DNA of 64,000 nt from the NCBI GenBank assembly GCA_039619475.1, contig CM077116.1:372001-436000 (forward strand), written 5' to 3'. The position numbers and the translations under genes were made by a program. The notes beneath the pieces are model-generated. The model was not told the origin of the DNA. It searched no databases and saw only the letters and a program-made list of their open reading frames with translations. The DNA is from Icerya purchasi. Lineage: Eukaryota; Arthropoda; Insecta; Hemiptera; Monophlebidae. Positions 34,869-44,283 of the stretch are shown in pieces. Positions within the stretch are counted from its first letter, which is position 1; each line of letters starts with the position of its first letter.

Positions 34869-36189
34869 CCTGTCAAGAAAGTATCGGGAATTGTCAATTT
34901 AAATCTCCCGGGTAATAGCTAGGCAGATAATTTTTTTTTTCCAGGTTGGTACAACTGTTTTGTATTATGATGCCTATTTTTAGCGCGATCTGTCAACCAG
35001 TGTGTTTACAGCAGCTGTTAAAATAAAATCAGTCGACCTTGAAGTGTTTTGTCGAAGTTTTACAATGAGTGAAAATATTGAACAACGTACTTGTGTTAAA
35101 TTCTGTGTTTCGAACGAAATTTCTTGTGCCGATACACTGAAAATGTTACAGAAGGCTTTTGGTGAATCTGCTTTATCAAAAACGCGGGTTTACGAGTGGT
35201 ACAGAGCGTTCAAGGATGGTCGGGAGACGGTCGAAGACATGCCTCGCTCTGGACGGCCTTCAACGAGTGTGACCGATGATAACGTCGATAAAATCAAGGA
35301 AATCGTTGCTGAAAATTGTCATGTGAGCTTGAGAGAGATGGCTCATGGATTGGGCATGTCACACGAGAGCGTACGTATGATTGTGCACGAAAAATTGGGT
35401 ATGCAACGCGTTGCGGCTCGGCTTGTTCCGAAAGACCTGAATTTCTTTCAAAAAAAGTACCGAGAACAGGTAGCTGCAGACATGCTGGATCGAGCCAATT
35501 TGGATCCTACCTTCTTGGAAAAGATAATTACTGGTGACGAGACATGGGTGTACGAGTACGACACGCTTACGAACCAGCAATCGTCCGAATGGCGGCCAAT
35601 TGGCGCGCCAAAGCCGAAAAAACCTCGCCAAAGCCGATCGAAAGTGAAGATCATGTTGATTGTTTTCTTCGATATTCGAGGCGTGGTACACTATGAATAT
35701 GTGCCAGCCGGACAGACAGTCACCAAAGAGTTTTACTTAAGTGTTTTGAGACGTTTGAGAGAGGCTATCCGTCGTAAACGTAACGATTTGTGGGTCGACA
35801 ATTCTTGGATTCTCCATCACGATAATGCGCCGTCTCACAAAGCCATAATTGTGAATGAGTTTTTGGCCAAACACTCGGTAAATATCATCGAACAACCGCC
35901 GTATTCACCAGATTTAGCACCCTGCGACTTCTTCCTATTCTCAAAACTCAAATTTCCGCTACGGGGAATGCGCTTCGAATCGATTGATGACATCAAGACG
36001 AATGCGACGCGAGAGCTAAAGGCCATCCCGGAAACCGCCTATCAGAAGTGCTTTGCCGAGTGGAAAAAGCGTTGGCATATGTGCATCGCTTCGAATGGAT
36101 GTTATTTTGAAGGTGACAAAATAAATTTGGATGAAAATTAAAAATTGTTCGTTTTATTTAACAATTCCCGATACTTTCTTGACAGGGTG
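34866..36189 (+). mobile_element. Complete mariner (DD34D), 1324 bp
   Basis: Terminal inverted repeats start CACCCTGTCAAGAAAGTATC at both ends and match for about 28 bp (34866-34893 and 36162-36189). TA flanks both sides. The transposase frame is intact. All visible components of an autonomous element are present, so this may be a recently mobile copy. Confidence 0.93.
35065..36141 (+). CDS. Mariner transposase, intact (DD34D)
   Basis: 358 residues from the Met at 35065 (MSENIEQRTCVKFC), the usual length and start for mariner; the longer frame from 35002 adds 21 unsupported residues. An N-terminal paired-like helix-turn-helix covers about residues 1-110, including VYEWYRAFKDGRE, the DMPRSGRPST hook and a second HTH (VSLREMAHGLGMSHESV). 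Catalytic aspartates: D158 in ITGDETWVYEY, D253 in HHDNAPSHK, D288 in YSPDLAPCDFFLF, with 34 residues between the last two. The enzyme binds the terminal repeats and performs cut-and-paste transposition into TA. The PCDFFLF motif suggests a group outside mauritiana, perhaps irritans-like; this is a guess. No stop, frameshift or missing catalytic residue is seen. Confidence 0.93.
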   Translation: MSENIEQRTCVKFCVSNEISCADTLKMLQKAFGESALSKTRVYEWYRAFKDGRETVEDMPRSGRPSTSVTDDNVDKIKEIVAENCHVSLREMAHGLGMSHESVRMIVHEKLGMQRVAARLVPKDLNFFQKKYREQVAADMLDRANLDPTFLEKIITGDETWVYEYDTLTNQQSSEWRPIGAPKPKKPRQSRSKVKIMLIVFFDIRGVVHYEYVPAGQTVTKEFYLSVLRRLREAIRRKRNDLWVDNSWILHHDNAPSHKAIIVNEFLAKHSVNIIEQPPYSPDLAPCDFFLFSKLKFPLRGMRFESIDDIKTNATRELKAIPETAYQKCFAEWKKRWHMCIASNGCYFEGDKINLDEN

Positions 36190-36191
36190 TA

Positions 36192-37027
36192 TATATATAT
36201 TTGACCGCGATGCCAGCTTAATTTGCAATTTTACAAATACGTTTAATGTTGACATATTTAGGAATACGCTACTCTTCATAGTATAATTAATATAATTAAT
36301 AAACGCCATATAACTAGGTAAACCGTTTATACATTAAGTTAAATAATAAATGTTCTTCCCTAGTGTCAATTAAAACGCTTGTAGCAGGAAAACCAGGTGT
36401 TCAGAACACTCACAGACGTTAGATGGAATAATTTTAAAACGCTTCAAACAGGTACTAAAACACTGTCATGATTGCTTAAAGTTTGAACATTATAAAAAAT
36501 TAGTTTAAATAATTTATTTAGTTTAATGTTGTGTCGTAACTTATGATTTAATCTATACACATATATTCTAACCATTCGTCTTGCCAAATATTTATATACA
36601 CTTTAATATGTTTTTTAAAAGTTTTAATATCCAAGAAATTCGTTCATATTGCATGTTATTTTGTGTTTTTATTTTACTATTTAATTATGAATAAAGATAC
36701 TGTGATTACATATAGTATTGCATTCTGCTAATAAGTAAAATAAATTGGCACGTATCCAGATCGGCTGGTAGAGTTACTAACGCTCTAACCGTGGCTCAGT
36801 TCCATATAACGAACCAATATTCCGAAATAGTTTCCTTCCAATTACCAAAGATTCATTCATTACTGAATCTTTATAATTTTTTTTAATGCGCGCCAGCCTG
36901 AACGGTAGTATAAAAAATGCTAATTAACGTTATTTTATGACTCCGCTATTGGTAATTAGTGACCACTTATTAGGTTGAATTTATAATATAATAGATTTTT
37001 CCAGCTTCATTTATTAACACGATTGTT
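36192..37027. other. Intergenic; faint tRNA-like stretch
   Basis: Around 36755-36810 a GGCTGGTAGAGTTA...GCTCTAACC...GTTCC arrangement faintly recalls a tRNA-derived SINE head; not called as an RNA gene. Confidence 0.3.
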
Positions 37028-37037
37028 AAATTTAAAC

Positions 37038-37106
37038 TTTTTTTTTTTTTTTTACGAGAAGTTAATGCCCATATGGGGCTATTACTCGATTTAAAATTCC
37101 TAAATA
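37038..37106 (-). mobile_element. Minimal non-LTR 3' stub with 10-bp TSD
   Basis: On the minus strand it is a 3' end with a hairpin (GCCCCATATGGGC) and TTCTCGT, followed by about 17 A residues (T run 37038-37054). AAATTTAAAC flanks it at 37028-37037 and 37107-37116. A second example in this window of an almost fully truncated insertion. Confidence 0.75.
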
Positions 37107-37116
37107 AAATTTAAAC

Positions 37117-38629
37117 TTATTACCTATTATAAATATAAGCTATATACATTTCTTAATAATAAAATTTATGACCTATTATTGCTCTTAAATATTTAAAACT
37201 CATTAAGAATAAAAACATAGTTTGATCGAGTTTAATAATAGACTGGAGTTTGTTAGTTTGTACCTCATTACCATTATTTCGGGGTTTCCAATAGAAAATT
37301 CGCCGAAAAATGTTTCATTAAAGATTTTTTTCAAATGGCTGTGGCGTTTTTATGAAAAACACTTTCAACGTCAGAGAAACTCACCAATTCTCCGTCCTAA
37401 TTATATCGATTTCAAAAAGTGTTTCGATCCTTCGATCCGTTCATGAATATACGAATCTAATATCCGTGCAATGAAATTTTATATAGAAGTAAATTCTAAG
37501 AAATATACTACAGTTTTCCAAACAGTAATGGTATAAATATTGGACAAATTTCATGAATTTGTTCTGTCGGATTGTATTTATTTCTGTTACCCTCCTGTTT
37601 TCTTAAAAATTGTTAAGACATTCGTAATGGCACAATTTTTAATTTGCTCATGCGAAGACACTCTTTTCCACAAGATAGTACAACATCAAAAAAAGAACAT
37701 TAGATTTTTTTAAGAAAGAAAAAAATATATCGATGGAAGTAATCTCAGTTCGGAAAGTCTGAGCGAGTATTAGACTTTGGCCGAAATGAGGTCGACAGTT
37801 AGACAATAACATCAGCAAGTAACATTTTTTCTCAGTAAGCCGTTGAGTATTTGAATTACGTAATTTTTGTAGTATACGCACGGCGACATTTTTAAGAGCG
37901 GTGAAAAATCACTCTTTGTTTTATTTCTGTTCACCCGATTAATAATAAAAATTACGTTTATTTCATTCATTCTTTAATAATATCCAAGCGTGTTCTTTAG
38001 CTTTACAACTGAAATATTTGGTATTGAAAATACGACTGCTTCGGTTTTTGTTTAAAATCGCATCGTGAGGCTCCAAATATTAGAGTTGCACAATATTTTG
38101 TATCAAGCGTTGATGTCTAACTCAAAACAGAAGAATACGACCTAGAGCCAAACTTTGAATGGATAAATAAAGCGGGGTGGTGTGAAGAGACGAATTCAAA
38201 ATATTTTTCCGCACATTTTCAGGTCAGTAATTAAATACAGAATGCGAGGAGATACGCCAAGCTGCACAAATCCTAACAAGTTGTTAAAGCAGCAAAAATT
38301 TCGTATTCATAGCTGCCAGTATCAAAAATTCTGCTGGGGCGGTCGAAGATTTGACATCCGATCAAACGCGTACAGAAAAACCTGGGGACGACAAAACGTG
38401 TATTTTCAAATTAAATACTTTCCATTTGTTCGTGAATGACGTAACGGAACGAACAAACAGTCATTCTGTACTATGCATAGAAGTATCGCACAATAGCCTA
38501 GTAGTTATGGTATTCGATTATCAAACCAAAAGTATTACGGTGTTTTCGGAAGTTGCTTCGTTCCGGATCCAAGTCGCTTCCAGAGGTATATGCCGAACGT
38601 GAAATTGAATATTGGTTATACCAGAGAAA
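37117..38629. other. Intergenic, nothing recognised
   Basis: Overlapping short frames at 38182-38602 show no family motif. Confidence 0.4.
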
Positions 38630-38790
38630 TCTGAGAAAGTAAAGACGGGTCCCAAGTAGAAAAGAACTGGCCCAATATTCTCTTCAGATCCACCAGAACC
38701 TTAAGTACATCATGGAAAGCTTAACTTCAAATTCTGTCACACCTTGTCAAGAACGTTTACTTTACTTTTACTTATACTACGCATTGTTCC
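38630..38790 (+). repeat. Dispersed repeat, copy 2
   Basis: Inverted relative of 30655-30815, about 8 kb away; see that entry for shared blocks. The copies differ at many positions, so they are not recent. Confidence 0.75.
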
Positions 38791-38935
38791 TTCACTGTAA
38801 TGGTTTTCACTAGCCGTAAAGTGCTAGTATATTACAAATAAATAATTAAATAATTAAATAATAGTCCAGCGTTGCAGTTACTCGATGCTATATTTACATT
38901 ATAGGTATTTACATTCACTATTCACACATATATTT

Positions 38936-39075
38936 CGTCGCGATAGCCTAGTTGCTGGAGCAGTCTCGGGTCCGATCCTGAGCGACAACAGAAATTGTCA
39001 TGAAAAACTAAATTAAATACTCATAAATAGAATCATATGGAAGGCAACAGAAAACCACCACGTATACCATCATAT
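38936..39075 (+). repeat. Probable tRNA-derived SINE
   Basis: A box-A-like TAGCCTAGTTGCTGG (38944-38958) and a box-B-like GGGTCCGATCC (38968-38978) are followed by TGAGCGACAACAG and then GGAAGGCAACAGAAAACCACC. That layout is typical of insect tRNA-derived SINEs. The A-B spacing is shorter than in a true tRNA, so part of the head is deleted. The 3' boundary is uncertain. Confidence 0.5.
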
Positions 39076-39211
39076 GCGCACTAGGTGGCATACAGCAACA
39101 GATACGCACGGGACCGCACTTGTAGCGCGATAAATTAAACATTTACGATCAGTTCCGAATGTAGTCTTGCCATGTGTACCCCCTCGTTGCGTATAACAAT
39201 TGCCCCGAGCG

Positions 39212-39250
39212 CTACCTATTCTGTACAGCTAGAACGTACGAATAGGTAGT
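39212..39250. repeat. Hairpin with 10-bp arms
   Basis: CTACCTATTC and its exact complement enclose about 19 bases. A wider imperfect pairing (GTTCCGAATG near 39153; CGTTCGGAATC near 39255) encloses it. Function unknown. Confidence 0.5.
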
Positions 39251-40136
39251 CACGACGTTCGGAATCGAGCAATACGACTGGAATATTCACACAAATATAT
39301 ATATACATATATGTTACATCGATTATTTGTAATTGGAAATATAAATCGACTTCACTAAAACTTTGTTATACTTATAAAACTTAAACATTTTTGAAAAAAC
39401 AATTAAAACATTTGAAAAACACAATTAAAATCATTTAAAAAACATTTAAAACACGTTCGATCAGTTTCGTCTGCATTTTATGCAGACATATTCAATCCTA
39501 AAACGCGAAAATGCTCTTATTTGTAACTATTCTCCTTGCAATTCCTCGCATCACAATCCGCTTTTTTGTTATTCGCTCGCGCCTTTAATCTACCATCAGA
39601 TCTTACCGAAATGCTTTCAAACACTACCGCTGACAATTAAAAGACTTTATCTTTCGCAACTGCCTCTGAACTCTATTCCCTAATATAATTGTGGTTTTGG
39701 CCCGTGTATAGGACACGAAGGAAAGAAAAAAAGAACAAACAACTTTAGCCGACTAACTTTTATTCGAGTGAAAAAAAAAGAAAAGAAAAATTTATTTGCA
39801 TAAACAATAACATTACACTCATGATATAGTTATTAATACGAATCTTACCACATAACTAAGTTAATGAATATACATATAAATAAGACATGATATGCGACGT
39901 TTAAGTTAGTAGGAAAGAAACAAAAACCTACTGCATGAGGGGAGGTTTTGGTGGCTAGTGCCTCATTACCTAGATATTAACACAGTGATTATCAAATAGA
40001 ATATTTTTAAAATAAAACTAAAACTAAATACCTAGTACTAACGTCAAATAATTCAGAATAATATATTATAATAAAATAAACTTTAATAACAAACAATATA
40101 GATCAATAAATTAGATAAATACCTATTTAGAAACGT

Positions 40137-40159
40137 TTTCGGGCATAACCCATCATCAG
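40137..40159 (-). ncRNA. Hammerhead-like ribozyme core, left PLE copy
   Basis: CTGATGA, a short GGG/CCC stem and GAAA on the minus strand, the mirror image of 42494-42516. Hammerhead motifs are established in Penelope-like elements. One unpaired U follows CUGAUGA, so self-cleavage is unproven. Confidence 0.5.
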
Positions 40160-40326
40160 CTAACACTAACTTAAAGGAAACTTAAAACATACTGAAGTGA
40201 ATATAGGGAATACATGTGTATATATAGTAGATGTAAAGAGGAATAAACATGGCAGGTATAAAAATCTATAGGTTGAAAATGCTAATAATTAATATAAAAT
40301 ATAAAATAAAACAAGAAGACAAAAAG

Positions 40327-41361
40327 TTAAATTTTTATACTAAACAGTGGATTATTATTATTAGGTGTTTGGTCATTTAAAATATTATTTTTATATTTAT
40401 TTATATAATAATTTTCTGCAATGTTCATATTATTACCTTTGTGACAAGTGGCCAGGATGGTTACAGTATTTTCTATTGAATTAGGTTTATGTTTATTTTT
40501 AATTAGATGTTCTGCATAGGTTGATTTTTCTATTTCATTATTATTAAATGCTTTTATATGTTCTTTATATCTGCAATTGATTTTTCGCCCTGTTTGACCA
40601 ATGTATGATTTCTCACAATCAGTACAATTTATTTTATATATACCGCTATTTTCATAAATATTATTATTTTTTAAATTTAAGGTGTTTATTTTATATTTTA
40701 AATTATTTTTAGTTTTGAATGCTACATTTAAACCTTGTTTTTTGAATAAATTGGTAAATTTGTATATGTTATTGTTTATAAATGTGAATGTTATCCATCC
40801 TTTATTGTTAGTAGCATTATTGACTCTTAATTTTTGTATATATTTTGATTTTGATTTTATTTTGTGAATTAGTTTATCTATTATTTGTTCATCATAACCA
40901 TTATTTCTTGCCAAAGTCTTTAATATATTAATTTCTATTTGTTTTTTATTTATATTCATGGGTGTAGTTAATAATCTATTTATTGCAGTCATGAAGTAAG
41001 CATATTTATGTTGGTTTGGGTGATTTGATGTTTTATGAATTATATTATCAGTGGTGGTTTGTTTTCTATAAATATTATATGTTAACTTATCATTTGATTT
41101 TATTATTGTTATATCTAAGAAATCTATTTTGTTATTTTCTTCTTTTTCCATAGTATAATGAATATTTTTGTGAATTTTATTTAAATCATTTAAAATGTCA
41201 TTTTCAGTATTACTACTATTTTCATCAAAAATTAGTAGTGTATCATCTACATATCTAATATAAGATTTAATATTGTATTTTTGTATTATATTTTCCATGT
41301 ATATTTCTTCTAAATTTTGTAGAAAGATTTCACTTAAAATACCTGACAAAGGTGAGCCCAT
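40327..41361 (-). CDS. PLE RT plus GIY-YIG endonuclease (left copy)
   Basis: 344 codons, open also a few codons upstream of the Met (LAMGSPLSG). The C-terminal part of a Penelope RT starts at the MGSPLSGIL motif (residues 1-9), with catalytic YVDD at 37-40 and the DFLDITI block near 80-86. A lysine- and asparagine-rich linker follows. The GIY-YIG endonuclease begins at SGIYKINCTDCEKSYIGQTG (239-258), with the conserved Arg near 264 and a later AENYYINKYKNN providing the metal-binding Glu. The CX2C before YIG is typical of PLE endonucleases. The N-terminal half of the RT is missing because of 5' truncation, so no active enzyme is expected although nothing interrupts the frame. Codon use is extremely A-rich. 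Confidence 0.92.
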   Translation of the reverse strand: MGSPLSGILSEIFLQNLEEIYMENIIQKYNIKSYIRYVDDTLLIFDENSSNTENDILNDLNKIHKNIHYTMEKEENNKIDFLDITIIKSNDKLTYNIYRKQTTTDNIIHKTSNHPNQHKYAYFMTAINRLLTTPMNINKKQIEINILKTLARNNGYDEQIIDKLIHKIKSKSKYIQKLRVNNATNNKGWITFTFINNNIYKFTNLFKKQGLNVAFKTKNNLKYKINTLNLKNNNIYENSGIYKINCTDCEKSYIGQTGRKINCRYKEHIKAFNNNEIEKSTYAEHLIKNKHKPNSIENTVTILATCHKGNNMNIAENYYINKYKNNILNDQTPNNNNPLFSIKI

Positions 41362-41372
41362 AGCTAATCCAA

Positions 41373-42326
41373 AAATACAATATTAAATCTTATATTAGAT
41401 ATGTAGATGATACACTACTAATTTTTGATGAAAATAGTAGTAATACTGAAAATGACATTTTAAATGATTTAAATAAAATTCACAAAAATATTCATTATAC
41501 TATGGAAAAAGAAGAAAATAACAAAATAGATTTCTTAGATATAACAATAATAAAATCAAATGATAAGTTAACATATAATATTTATAGAAAACAAACCACC
41601 ACTGATAATATAATTCATAAAACATCAAATCACCCAAACCAACATAAATATGCTTACTTCATGACTGCAATAAATAGATTATTAACTACACCCATGAATA
41701 TAAATAAAAAACAAATAGAAATTAATATATTAAAGACTTTGGCAAGAAATAATGGTTATGATGAACAAATAATAGATAAACTAATTCACAAAATAAAATC
41801 AAAATCAAAATATATACAAAAATTAAGAGTCAATAATGCTACTAACAATAAAGGATGGATAACATTCACATTTATAAACAATAACATATACAAATTTACC
41901 AATTTATTCAAAAAACAAGGTTTAAATGTAGCATTCAAAACTAAAAATAATTTAAAATATAAAATAAACACCTTAAATTTAAAAAATAATAATATTTATG
42001 AAAATAGCGGTATATATAAAATAAATTGTACTGATTGTGAGAAATCATACATTGGTCAAACAGGGCGAAAAATCAATTGCAGATATAAAGAACATATAAA
42101 AGCATTTAATAATAATGAAATAGAAAAATCAACCTATGCAGAACATCTAATTAAAAATAAACATAAACCTAATTCAATAGAAAATACTGTAACCATCCTG
42201 GCCACTTGTCACAAAGGTAATAATATGAACATTGCAGAAAATTATTATATAAATAAATATAAAAATAATATTTTAAATGACCAAACACCTAATAATAATA
42301 ATCCACTGTTTAGTATAAAAATTTAA
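41373..42326 (+). CDS. PLE RT plus GIY-YIG endonuclease (right copy)
   Basis: 317 codons, open from the truncation point. It starts at KYNIKSYIRYVDD, 28 residues further into the RT than the left copy, and is otherwise identical in predicted sequence: catalytic YVDD, linker, GIY-YIG domain and the C-terminus NNNPLFSIKI. The first Met in frame used by simple ORF calling lies inside the domain and is not native. Identity of both arms down to the untranslated tails means the two copies were made together, or very recently, from one template. Transcription from outside would yield an RNA able to fold into a 1.2-kb hairpin. Confidence 0.9.
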   Translation, partial: KYNIKSYIRYVDDTLLIFDENSSNTENDILNDLNKIHKNIHYTMEKEENNKIDFLDITIIKSNDKLTYNIYRKQTTTDNIIHKTSNHPNQHKYAYFMTAINRLLTTPMNINKKQIEINILKTLARNNGYDEQIIDKLIHKIKSKSKYIQKLRVNNATNNKGWITFTFINNNIYKFTNLFKKQGLNVAFKTKNNLKYKINTLNLKNNNIYENSGIYKINCTDCEKSYIGQTGRKINCRYKEHIKAFNNNEIEKSTYAEHLIKNKHKPNSIENTVTILATCHKGNNMNIAENYYINKYKNNILNDQTPNNNNPLFSIKI

Positions 42327-42493
42327 CTTTTTGTCTTCTTGTTTTATTTTATATTTTATATTAATTATTAGCATTTTCAACCTATAGATTTTTATACCTG
42401 CCATGTTTATTCCTCTTTACATCTACTATATATACACATGTATTCCCTATATTCACTTCAGTATGTTTTAAGTTTCCTTTAAGTTAGTGTTAG

Positions 42494-42516
42494 CTGATGA
42501 TGGGTTATGCCCGAAA
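42494..42516 (+). ncRNA. Hammerhead-like ribozyme core, right PLE copy
   Basis: CTGATGA (42494-42500), then a GGG...CCC stem, then GAAA (42513-42516) and ACGTTTC. See the left copy for caveats. Confidence 0.5.
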
Positions 42517-42619
42517 ACGTTTCTAAATAGGTATTTATCTAATTTATTGATCTATATTGTTTGTTATTAAAGTTTATTTTATTATACCATTTTAACAAAC
42601 AGGATGTATTCACCTACAT

Positions 42620-44261
42620 ATAATATATTATGCTTAATTCTACGATGTTTGTGCTTAGTACGAGTATACATAGTGCGTAGTTGCCTGGAATCATAGTTAC
42701 CAATAGAGCTGATAAGTAAGTTCTCGTGCCCTATACATTTATCACAGAACTTAGTAGTTGCACTCAAAACTTAATCTCTGATTTGCGGTAACTCTAAAAT
42801 GTAATGCATATGTGCTACTCTTGTGTATCTATTTGCTCCAAGAATACATCTTAAGCATCGATTTTGGATTACCTGTAGCTTGTTATAATGGGCCCTACTA
42901 ACAGGAGACCACACTGGACAAGAGTATGTAATAATAGGCCTTATAAGTGATTTGTAGATGACAAATTTGTTATTTGCACTTAGATAGGATTTGCGATTGA
43001 GCAAGGGATATACTAGCGAGATAGCTCTGTTTGTTTTAACCGAGATGTACTCGATGTGTTTGCTGTAAATTAATTTGCTGTCTAATATTAAGCCAAGATA
43101 TTTGAAATGATTAGACCAGGCAATGTCATTTCCAGAAATGATTAGTTTTCTTGGCAATGTGGGACGCCGGCGGGTGAAGAATATCGTTTGGGTCTTTGAT
43201 GGATTAATATTAATTTGCCATCTGGTAAAGTATTTTAAAACGCGTGTCAAGGCTCTCTGAAGTCTGTTACTTATGGTACTAGGTCTATAAGAACTACAAT
43301 AGAGGGCAACATCGTCAGCATATAAAGTGACCTCAGTGTTAGAAATTTTAGGAGTCGCTGAGAAACAATATAAAGAGGAAGGGCTCGAGGACACTACATT
43401 GCGGTACGCCTGCAAAGTTTGTTTTCCTTGTAGATTGATAGTTATTAAGAGTTACATAAAACAGTCGGTTGTTAAGGTAGTTTATAATTATTTTAATTAA
43501 GTAAGCAGGAAATTTAGAATTTATTAGTTTGTATACAAGTCCTTGATGTCAGCTAGTATCGAAAGCTTTAGCCACATCAAAGAGTACTAACCCAGAATGT
43601 TTATTTCGATTAAAATTGTTCGTGATCAATTCGGTAATTCTGGCAACTTGCTGAGTAGTAGAGTGACGAGGTTGGAACCCAAATTGACTTATTGGGATTA
43701 AATTATTAATATTCGAGTGTTCCTTTAATCTCTTGAGCAGTACTCTTTCAGCAATTTACTCATATTACACAAGAGACTAATGGGTCTAATGTTAGCAATA
43801 TTTGACGCATCTTTACCAAGTTTGGGTATTGGGACTACTTTTGCAATTTTCCATGCTTGAGGAAAGTATCCAGTTTTTAGGATGCCATTTATTATATTAT
43901 TTAACTCTACGATACCTTTATTCGGGATATTTTTTAAAACAATGTTGGGAATATTATCGTTCCCGACGGACATGCTGGTATTAAGTTTTCTGATATAATT
44001 ACGAATTTCTTTGGGCGTAGAAAATTTCACCTGGGTTAGGCTAATACTATCATTCTCTAAAAAACGAGCGATATGGTCTCTGATTTTATTTCCTTGATAA
44101 TTAGTTGCAAGATGAGAATTTTGGCCGTGTACTGAAAAGTAATGCGCTGAAAGCAATTCAGCTTTATTTCGGTCTTGATACACGTAGTAGTTGGAGTTCA
44201 AGTCGAGCGGCGGAGGAATGGAGTAAGGCTGCTTATTATACTGTTTACATACTTTCCACAA
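42620..44261 (-). pseudogene. Jockey-like reverse transcriptase, broken
   Basis: Three segments. 44261-43725 carries the pre-RT region, GNDNIPNIVLKN, VVPIPKLGKDAS and IRPISLLCNMSKLL. A frameshift near 43750 then moves the frame: FGFQPRHSTTQQ, LVLFDVAKAFDTS and a degraded GVPQCSVLEP follow, with a stop where a Trp is expected (near 43550). 43415-42774 resumes with LYADDVALYCSS (catalytic Asp pair), INPSKTQTIFF, FKYLGLILD and IITYSCPVWSPV. An in-frame TAA at 42771-42773 precedes a further 45 codons of family-like C-terminus (KFCDKCIGHENLLISSIGNY), which run into the PLE insertion. Conceptually removing the PLE and one target repeat ends the frame two codons later with LF-stop. Inactive. Confidence 0.82.
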
Positions 44262-44283
44262 ACTCTTATGTTTTATGTTAAGA

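Larger units (their letters stand above)
40070..42619. mobile_element. Penelope-like element, two head-to-head truncated copies
   Basis: Arms 40067-41282 and 41371-42586 are reverse complements of identical length (1216 bp, no net indel) with the same encoded protein. The 88-bp centre belongs to the longer left copy. A 33-base extension (42587-42619) follows the right arm. ATAATATATTAT flanks the whole at 40058-40069 and 42620-42631 as a 12-bp target duplication. Both copies are truncated inside the RT domain. Head-to-head pairs with a terminal extension are known for Penelope-like elements. Confidence 0.92.

Noticed and set aside
35002..35064. Longer mariner transposase starting at the upstream Met
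   Set aside because: The added 21 residues do not resemble mariner N-termini, whereas the Met at 35065 gives the usual start.
36755..36810. tRNA gene
   Set aside because: Only faint A- and B-box resemblance; no cloverleaf could be formed by eye.
40067..42586. Assembly artefact producing a palindrome
   Set aside because: The arms end at sharp boundaries with different flanks and a shared 12-bp target repeat, which an inverted artefact would not create.
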